From assembly GCA_018812505.1 (NCBI GenBank), contig JAHJDK010000137.1:1-15592 (forward strand): DNA of 15,592 bases. The letters run 5' to 3'. Origin of the DNA: Nanobdellota archaeon (GTDB lineage: Archaea; Nanobdellota; Nanobdellia; Woesearchaeales; GCA-2686295). Below the pieces are notes generated by a model. The model was not told the origin of the DNA. It saw only the letters and a program-made list of their open reading frames with translations, and ran no database searches. Within the stretch, counting starts at the first letter, position 1, and the number at the start of each line of letters is the position of its first letter. Below are positions 6,317-12,516 of the stretch, in pieces. Made by a program: the position numbers and the translations under genes.

Positions 6317-7465
6317 CTACCAAGCAAACTGATGAATCTTCAAAAAGTTTTTGCCAAACATTAATAAATTAAACATAGCCAAAGGATTCCTAACCTTATG
6401 AATAAAATTTAAACCATCAGTCATTGATTTTAAACGAACAAAACCTATATTCTTAAAAACATTGTCAAAATAACCATTTTCCAAAGACTTTAAAAAGTAC
6501 TTCTTAGCAATTAAACTATTTTTCATCGCAAAACCAAAAACACTTTTCTCCCACTCAGTTTGGTAACGAGAAAAATCCATTTTTTCAGACTCCAACTCTT
6601 CGACCAAAATCCTGGCAGCTAACTCTCCATCAAATATCGCAGCAGGAATACCACCACCAGTCAAAGGATTAGTGTGACCAGCAGCATCTCCTACAAGCAT
6701 AAGATTATCAGAATAAAACTTTAACAGAGAACCACCCAAAGGTATTAAGCCACCATTAGTCTCAAGAATTTTTCCCTTAACACCTGTTAGCTTAACAAGA
6801 TTATCAAGTCTCTCCTTTAAATACACCTGCCTATAAGAACCAACCCCTATATTAAAAGTGTCTTTCTTAGGAAAAATCCATCCAAAACCATTTTCAACAA
6901 CATTTAATCCAGCAAAAGCACGAATAGTATTAGGATAATCAATTTTTCCCTTAATCTCATATTGTAAACCAATGCCAGAACTTGGAACACCAAGACCTGC
7001 ACTTCTGGCAACAATAGAAGAAGGGCCATCAGCACCAATCACAGCTCTTGCCTTCAGATTCTTACCAGACTTTAACCTAACTATTGTATTCTTATTTTCT
7101 AAACCAACTACAGGAGAAGACTTTAACAACTCAACACCAGCATCAACCGCCAAATCAGCTAATCCAGAATCAAACTTCTTCCTATCAAGGATGTAACCTT
7201 TACAATTATTTGTCTTCAAAAACACTAAACCTTTATCAGGACAACCTGCTAACGCAGAATCAATCTTATTTGAAATCCACTCCTTCTTCAACTTCAAACC
7301 CAAAAAATCCAAGATGAAAGCATTAACTCCCTCAGCACACTGCTTAGGAAAACCAATCCTGCTGCGCTTATCAACAAGTGCAACCTTTAATCCATTATCA
7401 GCAGCAACCCTTGCAGCAGTAGAACCAGCAGGACCAGCACCTACAACCACCAAATCATAAACCAT
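6317..7465 (-). CDS. Geranylgeranyl reductase family FAD-dependent oxidoreductase
   Basis: Reduces the double bonds of geranylgeranyl chains in archaeal ether lipids (digeranylgeranylglycerophospholipid reductase type). The 382-residue protein has the FAD-binding GAGPAGS at 9-15, the KQCAEGV motif (41-47) close to the isoalloxazine site, RKKFDSGLADLAVDAGVE (95-112), IGADGPSS (143-150), the family motif FGWIFPK (194-200, matching YxWxFP) and LVGDAAGHTNPLTGGGI (257-273), which closes the flavin site. Length is normal. A TATA-like TAAATACT on the minus strand at 7487-7494 lies about 26 nt before the ATG, inside the end of the upstream gene, so it may have its own leaderless transcript as well as readthrough from upstream. 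Confidence 0.92.
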   Translation of the reverse strand: MVYDLVVVGAGPAGSTAARVAADNGLKVALVDKRSRIGFPKQCAEGVNAFILDFLGLKLKKEWISNKIDSALAGCPDKGLVFLKTNNCKGYILDRKKFDSGLADLAVDAGVELLKSSPVVGLENKNTIVRLKSGKNLKARAVIGADGPSSIVARSAGLGVPSSGIGLQYEIKGKIDYPNTIRAFAGLNVVENGFGWIFPKKDTFNIGVGSYRQVYLKERLDNLVKLTGVKGKILETNGGLIPLGGSLLKFYSDNLMLVGDAAGHTNPLTGGGIPAAIFDGELAARILVEELESEKMDFSRYQTEWEKSVFGFAMKNSLIAKKYFLKSLENGYFDNVFKNIGFVRLKSMTDGLNFIHKVRNPLAMFNLLMFGKNFLKIHQFAW

Positions 7466-7486
7466 AACAAGAAAAAAGAAACAGAT

Positions 7487-7494
7487 AGTATTTA
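7487..7494 (-). promoter_or_regulatory. Possible TATA box for the geranylgeranyl reductase gene
   Basis: Minus-strand TAAATACT centred near 7490.5 is 25-26 nt from the ATG at 7465, the spacing of a leaderless archaeal promoter. It overlaps the last codons of the zinc-ribbon gene. No Shine-Dalgarno precedes that ATG. The element is short, so support is moderate. Confidence 0.35.
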
Positions 7495-7704
7495 TTTCTT
7501 TACTTTTTTAGGAGCACCCTTAACCTCAGGAAAAGGATCATAAGTACCCCACCAAAACATGCAATCAATACAATAATAACCCCAAACACCAAGTTCACGA
7601 CAAACCATTAATTCGCCACACTTAGGACATTTCTTAGGAACAAAAGTAACCTTAATATCTTCCATTTCCTCATTAGAAAGTTCATCATAATCAACTTCTG
7701 ACAT
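7492..7704 (-). CDS. Small zinc-ribbon protein
   Basis: A 70-residue protein with an acidic N-terminus (EVDYDELSNEEMED), one zinc ribbon formed by CPKC (Cys26, Cys29) and CIDC (Cys45, Cys48), the aromatic stretch MFWWGTYDPF after it and a lysine-rich tail. I do not recognise a named family. GGAGGA on the minus strand (7717-7722) lies 12 nt upstream of the ATG. It is the second zinc-ribbon gene in a row after TFS, and a link to transcription or translation is possible but unproven. Confidence 0.75.
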   Translation of the reverse strand: MSEVDYDELSNEEMEDIKVTFVPKKCPKCGELMVCRELGVWGYYCIDCMFWWGTYDPFPEVKGAPKKVKK

Positions 7705-7725
7705 TTTAGCTGTAATTCCTCCAAA

Positions 7726-7747
7726 TCAACGAGTTACGCTCCGTTGA
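7726..7747. other. Imperfect hairpin between tfs and the zinc-ribbon gene
   Basis: TCAACG and CGTTGA form a 6-bp outer stem that extends to 8 bp with one bulged C, closing a loop TTACG. It lies 22 nt upstream of the zinc-ribbon start codon and just upstream of its GGAGGA site in the minus-strand transcript. With the next hairpin it fills an 82-nt gap. Confidence 0.4.
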
Positions 7748-7760
7748 CAAGCAATAATAA

Positions 7761-7779
7761 GTACGACATAAAGTCGTAC
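7761..7779. other. Perfect 7-bp inverted repeat with 5-nt loop
   Basis: GTACGAC, loop ATAAA, GTCGTAC. It starts 8 nt after the tfs stop codon in the direction of transcription and is unusually GC-containing for this DNA. It could act in RNA as a processing or terminator-like stem or in DNA as an operator; no poly-T follows on the minus strand. Confidence 0.45.
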
Positions 7780-7786
7780 GATAAAA

Positions 7787-8107
7787 CTATGAATAATCCC
7801 TCCAAGTATGCCTACACTTTTCACATCTTAAAAACTTAGTTTCAGGCTCGTCACCAGCTCTAGTCTGAATAAGCCAATAATAAGCTTTATTGTGTTTACA
7901 CTTAGGACAATCAGCATCTGTCAAAGGAAGAGTTTTTTCCTCTTCATCAGACACAATTTCAACTTCTTTTTCAATCTTAGAAACAACCTCTTTAATCTCA
8001 GCACCTTCAACCTGCTTATTAACAAAACCACAAGAGCAATAAAGAACCTTTTTTCCCTTATCAGTTTTTGGTCTCAATATAGAGCCACATTTAGGGCAAA
8101 ATAACAT
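7787..8107 (-). CDS. tfs: Transcription factor S (TFS, archaeal TFIIS-like)
   Basis: Stimulates RNA polymerase to cleave backtracked transcripts. The 106-residue protein has an N-terminal zinc ribbon MLFCPKCGSI with the partner pair YCSCG (Cys4, Cys7, Cys24, Cys26), an acidic linker (about 47-60) and a C-terminal zinc ribbon with CPKC (67, 70) and CEKC (95, 98). The loop RAGDEPET contains the Asp86-Glu87 pair that reaches into the polymerase active site, so it looks cleavage-competent and is not an Rpb9-type subunit. The usual loop is SADEPET; here there is a Gly before the DE. It starts 1 nt after the stop of the 39-codon small ORF. Confidence 0.93.
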   Translation of the reverse strand: MLFCPKCGSILRPKTDKGKKVLYCSCGFVNKQVEGAEIKEVVSKIEKEVEIVSDEEEKTLPLTDADCPKCKHNKAYYWLIQTRAGDEPETKFLRCEKCRHTWRDYS

Positions 8108-8108
8108 T

Positions 8109-8228
8109 TTAGAAACTAGAGCTTATGAGTAGTTTAAAAAGCTTTTCATTATCTAAAAATCTCTGATTAACTTCCTCTTTGACAGAAGTCTTCTTCAATT
8201 CTAAAACTTGTTTTAAAAGTGAATTCAT
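8109..8228 (-). CDS. 39-codon small ORF between nth and tfs
   Basis: The ATG overlaps the endonuclease III stop as ATGA, and the TAA is 1 nt from the tfs ATG, so the ORF fills the 117-nt gap exactly in an otherwise tightly packed operon. The peptide starts MNSLLKQVLELKKTSVKEEV and continues with a short helix and a hydrophobic end (KLLISSSF). It is probably alpha-helical. There is a weak likeness to the N-terminal 30 residues of the archaeal N-glycosylase/DNA lyase (Ogg2: an ELKxSxVKxxVxxR pattern), which would make it a remnant of a second base-excision repair gene next to nth, but that is a recollection by eye. It may equally be a new small protein. Confidence 0.5.
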   Translation of the reverse strand: MNSLLKQVLELKKTSVKEEVNQRFLDNEKLFKLLISSSF

Positions 8229-8905
8229 CTTTTCTTACCAACACCAACCTGATTACAATAATTAATAACAGGACATTTGCTGCACCAAGGATTGATAGGA
8301 CTACAAAGATGCTGTCCAAAAGCAACTAATAAAGAATTAATCTTTTCCCAATACTTAACAGGCAACTTTTTCCTTAAAGCCATCTCAGACTCAAAAGGAC
8401 TAATAGTTTTGATGTATCCAAAACGATTCATAATCCTATGAACATGAGTGTCAACACAAACAGCAGGCTTATGAAAGCCAACTGCAACCACTAAATTGGC
8501 AGTCTTCCTACCAACACCCGGGAGTTCAACCAATTCTTCAACAATGTCTGGAATAACTCCACCAAATCTTTCATTTAAAACAACAGGTAATTTTTTCAAA
8601 TGCACAGCTTTAGTCTTGTAAAAACCAACCGGATAAATCAATTTTTCAATCTCTTTAGTGGAAAGCTTGTTCAAATCATTAACCTTGTCAACCTTTGAAA
8701 AAAGTCTCTTACTGGCCTGAACAGTAACTTCATCCTTAGTTCTAGCAGAAAGAATTGTACCAAGTAAAACTTTGAAAGGATTGTTTGTCTGTATCTCTAT
8801 CATATCAACAACTGGAACTTTCCAATTCTTAGATTCTTTCCTTAAAATATCATAAATAGAACCAACATCAACTTCTTTCATAGAAAAATTAAGAGTAACG
8901 CTCAT
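8225..8905 (-). CDS. nth: Endonuclease III (DNA glycosylase/AP lyase)
   Basis: Removes oxidised pyrimidines and cleaves abasic sites. The 226-residue protein has the helix-hairpin-helix LPGVGRKTANLVV (128-140) with catalytic Lys134, followed by VDTHVHRI with catalytic Asp152. The C-terminal [4Fe-4S] motif CX6CX2CX5C is complete (Cys201, 208, 211, 217). The ILSARTKD segment corresponds to the usual LSAQTTD. The ATG at 8905 overlaps the end of the oxidoreductase gene by 17 nt; an internal ATG at 8881 would give a 218-residue form without loss of any motif. It is followed by overlapping small ORF and tfs. Confidence 0.95.
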   Translation of the reverse strand: MSVTLNFSMKEVDVGSIYDILRKESKNWKVPVVDMIEIQTNNPFKVLLGTILSARTKDEVTVQASKRLFSKVDKVNDLNKLSTKEIEKLIYPVGFYKTKAVHLKKLPVVLNERFGGVIPDIVEELVELPGVGRKTANLVVAVGFHKPAVCVDTHVHRIMNRFGYIKTISPFESEMALRKKLPVKYWEKINSLLVAFGQHLCSPINPWCSKCPVINYCNQVGVGKKR

Positions 8906-9584
8906 ACTTTATATTTTTCGGCTCAACACCTTTTTCAATCAACAAATTCTTAGTGGAGAGAACCATTTCTTTTAACCCGCAAAGATAAAAAGTAGTGTCT
9001 GAAAAATCCTCTCCCAGATGATGCTGAACTCTGCCCTGTCTACCATCCCATTCCTCTCTAGTAAGAGTCGGCAAGTATTCAAAATTATCATTATCCTTAT
9101 CCAACTGTAAAAAGAAGTTGTGAAAAACTAATTCATCCCTCATCTTGACACCAAATAACAACTTAAAATTTTTATCAGGATATTTTTTCACAAACTCCTT
9201 AGCCATGCAATGAAAAGGAGCAACTCCAGATCCTACACCAACAAAAAAATGATTCTTATTGCCATCTGACTCATCAAAAACCAAGTCACCAAAAGGACCT
9301 CTCATATCAAAAACAACCCCTATCTTAGCATTATCAAAGATTTTAGAAGCAAAGCCATCAGGAATAATCTTAATGCATAAATCCAAACACTCCTTCTGAG
9401 AAGGAGGACTAAAAACAGAATAAGCCTTAAACTTGTGCTCAACACCATTATCAACCTTAACAAGTATGAATTCTCCAGGTTTAAAACAAAAATATTTGTC
9501 AAGCTTGAACGAGAACAAGAACACATCAGAAACTAACTGTTCTTTACTAATAAGAGTGCCTTTGAAATCAATAACCGATGTCAT
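8889..9584 (-). CDS. FAD-binding oxidoreductase, ferredoxin-NADP reductase fold
   Basis: A 231-residue flavoprotein of the FNR superfamily that moves electrons between NAD(P)H and a protein or small-molecule acceptor. The FAD domain has KPGEFILVKV, the flavin motif KAYSVFSPP (53-61, variant of RxYS) and RGPFGD (95-100). The nucleotide domain has VGVGSGVAPF (115-124) and LCGLKEMV (201-208), and the protein ends ERYS. There is no 2Fe-2S domain (no C-terminal cysteine cluster), so it is a simple two-domain reductase. Acceptor unknown. It lies 15 nt downstream of the signal peptidase gene and overlaps nth. Confidence 0.86.
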   Translation of the reverse strand: MTSVIDFKGTLISKEQLVSDVFLFSFKLDKYFCFKPGEFILVKVDNGVEHKFKAYSVFSPPSQKECLDLCIKIIPDGFASKIFDNAKIGVVFDMRGPFGDLVFDESDGNKNHFFVGVGSGVAPFHCMAKEFVKKYPDKNFKLLFGVKMRDELVFHNFFLQLDKDNDNFEYLPTLTREEWDGRQGRVQHHLGEDFSDTTFYLCGLKEMVLSTKNLLIEKGVEPKNIKYERYS

Positions 9585-9599
9585 GTTAACAAAAAATAA

Positions 9600-10208
9600 T
9601 CAAACAATAATTCCTCCAAAACCAAAAAAACTCATTAAACCAACAAACCAAATCTTGATATAACCAATCCAAGGAATCCTAAAAACAGCTCTTCCAATAT
9701 AAGAATCTGAAGAAACATTCTTCTCATCAAGATCCAAACTCCTAATCTGAAAAGGATTATTATCCCCTTTAGTCTCAAAGAAAAGCTCACCGCCAGTATT
9801 CCTAATGTTTATAACCCTGTGAATGATAGGATAAGTCTTTTTAGCATGATAAACAATTACATCACCAACCTCAATCAAATCAGGCTTAGTACCCCACAAA
9901 ACCATTATATCACCCTTATTGAAACCATTGGTAAAAGAAAAATCACGAAAATCAATATCAGTAATGTTATTCTTAAGATAAAAATCCTCTTGAGAATCCC
10001 ACCAATCATAAAATTTCCCATTATGCTCCATACTATTGCTGACAACTGCAACAACGGGAAAATCAGTACTGAACAACAAGCCAAGACCAGGATATATAAC
10101 AAATTTAATCAAAACAAAAGCTAATACTATATTAACAATCCAACTAAGAATAGAATCATCATGCCAAATAAAGTGCCAAATCTTTTTCCAATTCCACTTG
10201 TCCTTCAT
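9600..10208 (-). CDS. Signal peptidase I (archaeal/ER type)
   Basis: Cleaves signal peptides at the outer face of the membrane. With the start at 10208 the protein is 202 residues, with one N-terminal transmembrane segment (about 21-38), catalytic Ser59 in VVSNSMEH, His130 in YPIIHRV replacing the bacterial Lys, Asp149 in ETKGDNNP and a second hydrophobic segment at the C-terminus (about 180-201). About 36 residues between the Ser box and KGDIMV (WWDSQEDFYLKNN and on) look like an insertion. I chose the ATG at 10208, not an ATG at 10268, because a TATA box centred at 10233 puts the transcription start at 10208; the longer reading would run through the promoter shared with nmd3. Confidence 0.9.
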   Translation of the reverse strand: MKDKWNWKKIWHFIWHDDSILSWIVNIVLAFVLIKFVIYPGLGLLFSTDFPVVAVVSNSMEHNGKFYDWWDSQEDFYLKNNITDIDFRDFSFTNGFNKGDIMVLWGTKPDLIEVGDVIVYHAKKTYPIIHRVINIRNTGGELFFETKGDNNPFQIRSLDLDEKNVSSDSYIGRAVFRIPWIGYIKIWFVGLMSFFGFGGIIV

Positions 10209-10229
10209 AAAAAGAAAAGAAAAGCGGAA

Positions 10230-10249
10230 GTTTAAAAACTTTTTTAAAC
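10230..10249. promoter_or_regulatory. Back-to-back TATA boxes, divergent leaderless promoter
   Basis: The site GTTTAAAAACTTTTTTAAAC is a near-palindrome with 8-bp arms (10230-10237 and 10242-10249). The minus-strand TATA centre near 10233 lies 25 nt from the signal peptidase ATG at 10208, and the plus-strand TATA centre near 10245 lies 26 nt from the nmd3 ATG at 10271. Both genes would then be leaderless, and neither has a Shine-Dalgarno. A single TATA-binding complex may have to choose between directions because the two boxes nearly touch. Confidence 0.65.
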
Positions 10250-10270
10250 AAAGAACAATCAACATCAATT

Positions 10271-10891
10271 ATGAACTTTTGCCCAGTATGCGGAAATAAA
10301 ACAAAAAACACGTTTTGCGAAGAACACACACAAATAACATTTGAATACAAAGAAATAGTTGTAAGAGTGTGCAAATGCAAGAAATACCTTTACAGAAGCA
10401 GATGGATAGACTTCACAAAGCTAAAAAGAGTGTGTGAAAAAATAGCCAAAGAAAACATAAAAGCAAAAGTAGAAGCTAACGCTCTAATCGATGAAACAAT
10501 AGAAAAAAAGAAATTCGATATAGAAGTGCAATACAACGGAGAACAAATAATCATACCTGCAAAACTAATAGTAGAAGAATGTCCAGTATGCTCAAAAAAA
10601 GACACACCATACTTTGAATCAACATTGCAATTAAGACCAAAAAATCAAGAGTTACTAGAGTTTGTCAAGAAACAAATTGAAAAAGACAAAAACACATTCA
10701 TATCAAAAAGCATAACCCTAAAAGACGGCTACAACCTACTACTATCATCAAACAAAGCAGCTCTGACAATAGGCAAAAAATTAAACAAAAGCTTCAAAGG
10801 AGAACTCAAAACATCCAGACACATATTCGGAAGAGACAAACAAAGAAGCAAAGACGTGTATAGAGTGACGGTGTACTTTAGAAAAGAGTAA
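10271..10891 (+). CDS. nmd3: Nmd3 family protein (ribosome large-subunit factor)
   Basis: Archaeal homologue of eukaryotic Nmd3, which binds the 60S subunit during late maturation; in archaea the role is inferred to be large-subunit biogenesis. The 206-residue protein has the N-terminal zinc-binding set CPVC (4, 7) with C16/H19, CKC (34-36), and CPVC (104, 107), followed by the ESTLQLRPKNQE strand and the C-terminal pattern KDGYNLLLSSNKAALTIGKKL, TSRHIFGRDKQRSKDVYRVT. It is shorter than eukaryotic Nmd3, as archaeal forms are. It is expressed alone from the divergent promoter and its end faces the convergent helicase fragment with no gap. Confidence 0.88.
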   Translation: MNFCPVCGNKTKNTFCEEHTQITFEYKEIVVRVCKCKKYLYRSRWIDFTKLKRVCEKIAKENIKAKVEANALIDETIEKKKFDIEVQYNGEQIIIPAKLIVEECPVCSKKDTPYFESTLQLRPKNQELLEFVKKQIEKDKNTFISKSITLKDGYNLLLSSNKAALTIGKKLNKSFKGELKTSRHIFGRDKQRSKDVYRVTVYFRKE

Positions 10892-11371
10892 TTATTTCTT
10901 CTTCACAAAATGACCTAATGAAGTCTGTCCTTTCCTCTTATTCTCCTTAACCTTAACTTTTAAAGGATCAAACTCCTGACCAAGCTGGCTCTTAACGGAG
11001 ATTGCAGCAGCCTTGCCAATGAGCTGAGCCAAAGAAGTAATATCAACTGTTTTCAAATCAGCCAAACTCTTAAGCTTGTTGTTAAACATCTTTCTAGCCC
11101 TAACCCTACCAACACCTTTCAACTTCAGCAAAGGCAGTAATTCTTCTTTAACACCATACTTCAACCTCTGTCGAGCCTTCAACAAGTCCTTGAGTAAAAA
11201 CTGAAGTTTCAGCATGCGAGCAAGCTCAACAGAAGCATACAACAACCAATCAGCAATCTCAAGCTTAGCATGAATCTCACCAGGTCTAACATAATAAGTT
11301 TCCAGCAAAAACTCTTCATCCCTCTCATCAACCCAGTCATTAAAAAACAAAGAAGTTTTCACAGAGTTCAA
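10892..11371 (-). CDS. hel308: Hel308-type helicase, C-terminal fragment (ratchet and HhH domains)
   Basis: Reading from a TTG at 11371, this 159-residue piece continues the Hel308 ratchet helix domain (VKTSLFFNDWVDE, VRPGEIHAKLEIADWLLYASVELARM) and ends with the helix-hairpin-helix domain (LKLKGVGRVRARKMFNNKL). It is in the same frame as the upstream helicase piece, separated only by one TAA (11378-11380) and two codons, so both were one gene. No good Shine-Dalgarno supports independent start at the TTG. The tail KGQTSLGHFVKKK contains QxxLxxF (149-155), a likely PCNA-interacting peptide, although the second aromatic residue is Val. The gene ends directly against the convergent nmd3 stop. 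Either a decayed remnant, a split subunit, or a product of stop readthrough. Confidence 0.85.
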   Translation of the reverse strand: MNSVKTSLFFNDWVDERDEEFLLETYYVRPGEIHAKLEIADWLLYASVELARMLKLQFLLKDLLKARQRLKYGVKEELLPLLKLKGVGRVRARKMFNNKLKSLADLKTVDITSLAQLIGKAAAISVKSQLGQEFDPLKVKVKENKRKGQTSLGHFVKKK

Positions 11372-11378
11372 AAACTCT
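11363..11378 (-). other. Stem-loop abutting the in-frame stop of hel308
   Basis: On the minus strand AGAGTT, loop TTTG, AACTCT make a perfect 6-bp stem. Its first base is the last A of the in-frame TAA. A stem directly after a stop codon is the type of arrangement associated with readthrough or re-initiation signals, but stems involved in readthrough usually start a few bases further down, and six AT-rich pairs can occur by chance. Confidence 0.35.
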
Positions 11379-12481
11379 TAATAAGACTCATCAAAACTAG
11401 AAGGTTCATCATACAACAACAAGCCCTCAAACTTCAACAGTTCATTCTGGATAAGCTCATATTCAGACATTTTAACCCTAAGCAAAGGCCTAATCTCCAA
11501 AGTACTAGCAACCATGTGAAAAAAAGAAAAATCAACAATTTTCTTGCTAGAAACAGCTTTTTGCAAGCAAGTAATCATAAAATGAGCAGTTAAAGGATCC
11601 AAGTAAAGCTCAGACACCCGCTTACCAATCATAGTAGCATTATAACCTTCAGCATCAAGAGATTCAGCAGACACAAAACCATTGTTTGGATTAGAAACAG
11701 AAATGAACCCCCACTCATCCAACAAAGCAATCACCTTCTCCAAAACCTGATGAAGCCTGCCAACATCCTCATACTGGTGAGCATAAAAAGTGCTATCAAA
11801 AAACTCAAACAAAGAATTCTTATCATTAACTAATTCACTAGAAATCAAACTCAAAATATGAGTCCTTAAAACAGGCTCAACAGCCAACTTGGAAAAAATA
11901 TCCTCCACAGAACCATTGATGTACTTCTCAAAAATCTTATCTTTTGCACCTTTTGTCTGTGCAATACAAATAGCTTCACCATAATCCTCCTTACCAGGAC
12001 GACCAGCCCTGCCAGCCTGCTGTTCATACTCCAAAACAGGAATATCAGACATACCCCAAGGACCACCATAACGCTTCAAATCACGGATGATGACTCTAAA
12101 TGCAGGCATATCAATTCCCATTGCCAACGTCGGAGTAGCACATATAACTTTAATCAACCCACACCTAAAATTATCCTCTACTAACTCTCGCTGCTTAGAA
12201 ACCAATCCAGAATGATGAAAAGCAACACCCTTTTTCACACAAACAGCCAATCGCTTACATTGCTTTGTTGGCGTCGACACAGCTTTCAGGATTGCTTCCG
12301 ATAAATTAATTAGCTTAGCATCAGAAGTTTTAATAGATATGGCTATTTTCTCTGCTTGTGATTCTGCTCCTCGTCTAGTATTTACGAAAACTATTGCTTG
12401 CTTATCCATATTTAAAGTATCTGTTAATATGCTAAGAACACTATCTGAAGAATCGCTTTTTATAGAAATTGATTTGGACAT
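11378..12481 (-). CDS. hel308: Hel308-type helicase, second RecA domain to ratchet start (beheaded)
   Basis: A 367-residue piece of the Ski2/Hel308 superfamily-2 helicase that acts on stalled forks. It begins at the normal start of the second RecA domain: motif IV AIVFVNTRRGAE (29-40), VAFHHSGLV (86-94), motif V VICATPTLAMGID (112-124) and motif VI EQQAGRAGRPG (153-163), then the winged helix and the beginning of the ratchet domain. Everything before motif IV (Walker A, DEAH, SAT) is absent; a stop at 12506-12508 in this frame and the MurA gene end rule out an extension. It stops at an in-frame TAA and the rest of the protein continues downstream. A TATTAAAA on the minus strand at 12503-12510 lies about 25 nt before the ATG, so it may be transcribed. 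Alone it cannot bind and hydrolyse ATP in the usual way. Confidence 0.9.
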   Translation of the reverse strand: MSKSISIKSDSSDSVLSILTDTLNMDKQAIVFVNTRRGAESQAEKIAISIKTSDAKLINLSEAILKAVSTPTKQCKRLAVCVKKGVAFHHSGLVSKQRELVEDNFRCGLIKVICATPTLAMGIDMPAFRVIIRDLKRYGGPWGMSDIPVLEYEQQAGRAGRPGKEDYGEAICIAQTKGAKDKIFEKYINGSVEDIFSKLAVEPVLRTHILSLISSELVNDKNSLFEFFDSTFYAHQYEDVGRLHQVLEKVIALLDEWGFISVSNPNNGFVSAESLDAEGYNATMIGKRVSELYLDPLTAHFMITCLQKAVSSKKIVDFSFFHMVASTLEIRPLLRVKMSEYELIQNELLKFEGLLLYDEPSSFDESY

Positions 12482-12502
12482 AAATAAAAAGATAATAATT
12501 AT

Positions 12503-12510
12503 GTTTTAAT
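12503..12510 (-). promoter_or_regulatory. Possible TATA box for the helicase fragment
   Basis: Minus-strand TATTAAAA, centred near 12506.5, is 25-26 nt from the ATG at 12481. It sits in the 35-bp gap after murA. In DNA this AT-rich such matches are common, so this is only suggestive; readthrough from murA is also possible. Confidence 0.28.
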
Positions 12511-12516
12511 AATTTT

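Noticed and set aside
7705..7786. tRNA or CRISPR-like structure from the inverted repeats
   Set aside because: No cloverleaf, no TTC loop and no repeated units; just two separate stems.
9320..9526. 68-codon ORF within the flavin oxidoreductase
   Set aside because: Out-of-frame shadow of a gene whose motifs are intact.
10209..10268. Longer N-terminus for signal peptidase (start at 10268)
   Set aside because: The added 20 residues are translated promoter sequence; TATA spacing and the domain start favour 10208.
10271..10299. MurA-like or other mobile origin for nmd3 region
   Set aside because: Composition and gene content match the archaeal left part; no terminal repeats or transposase.
12482..12516. 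Insertion sequence ends or target duplication at the Mur-helicase junction
   Set aside because: The 35-bp gap is plain AT-rich sequence; I found no inverted terminal repeats or direct repeats by eye.
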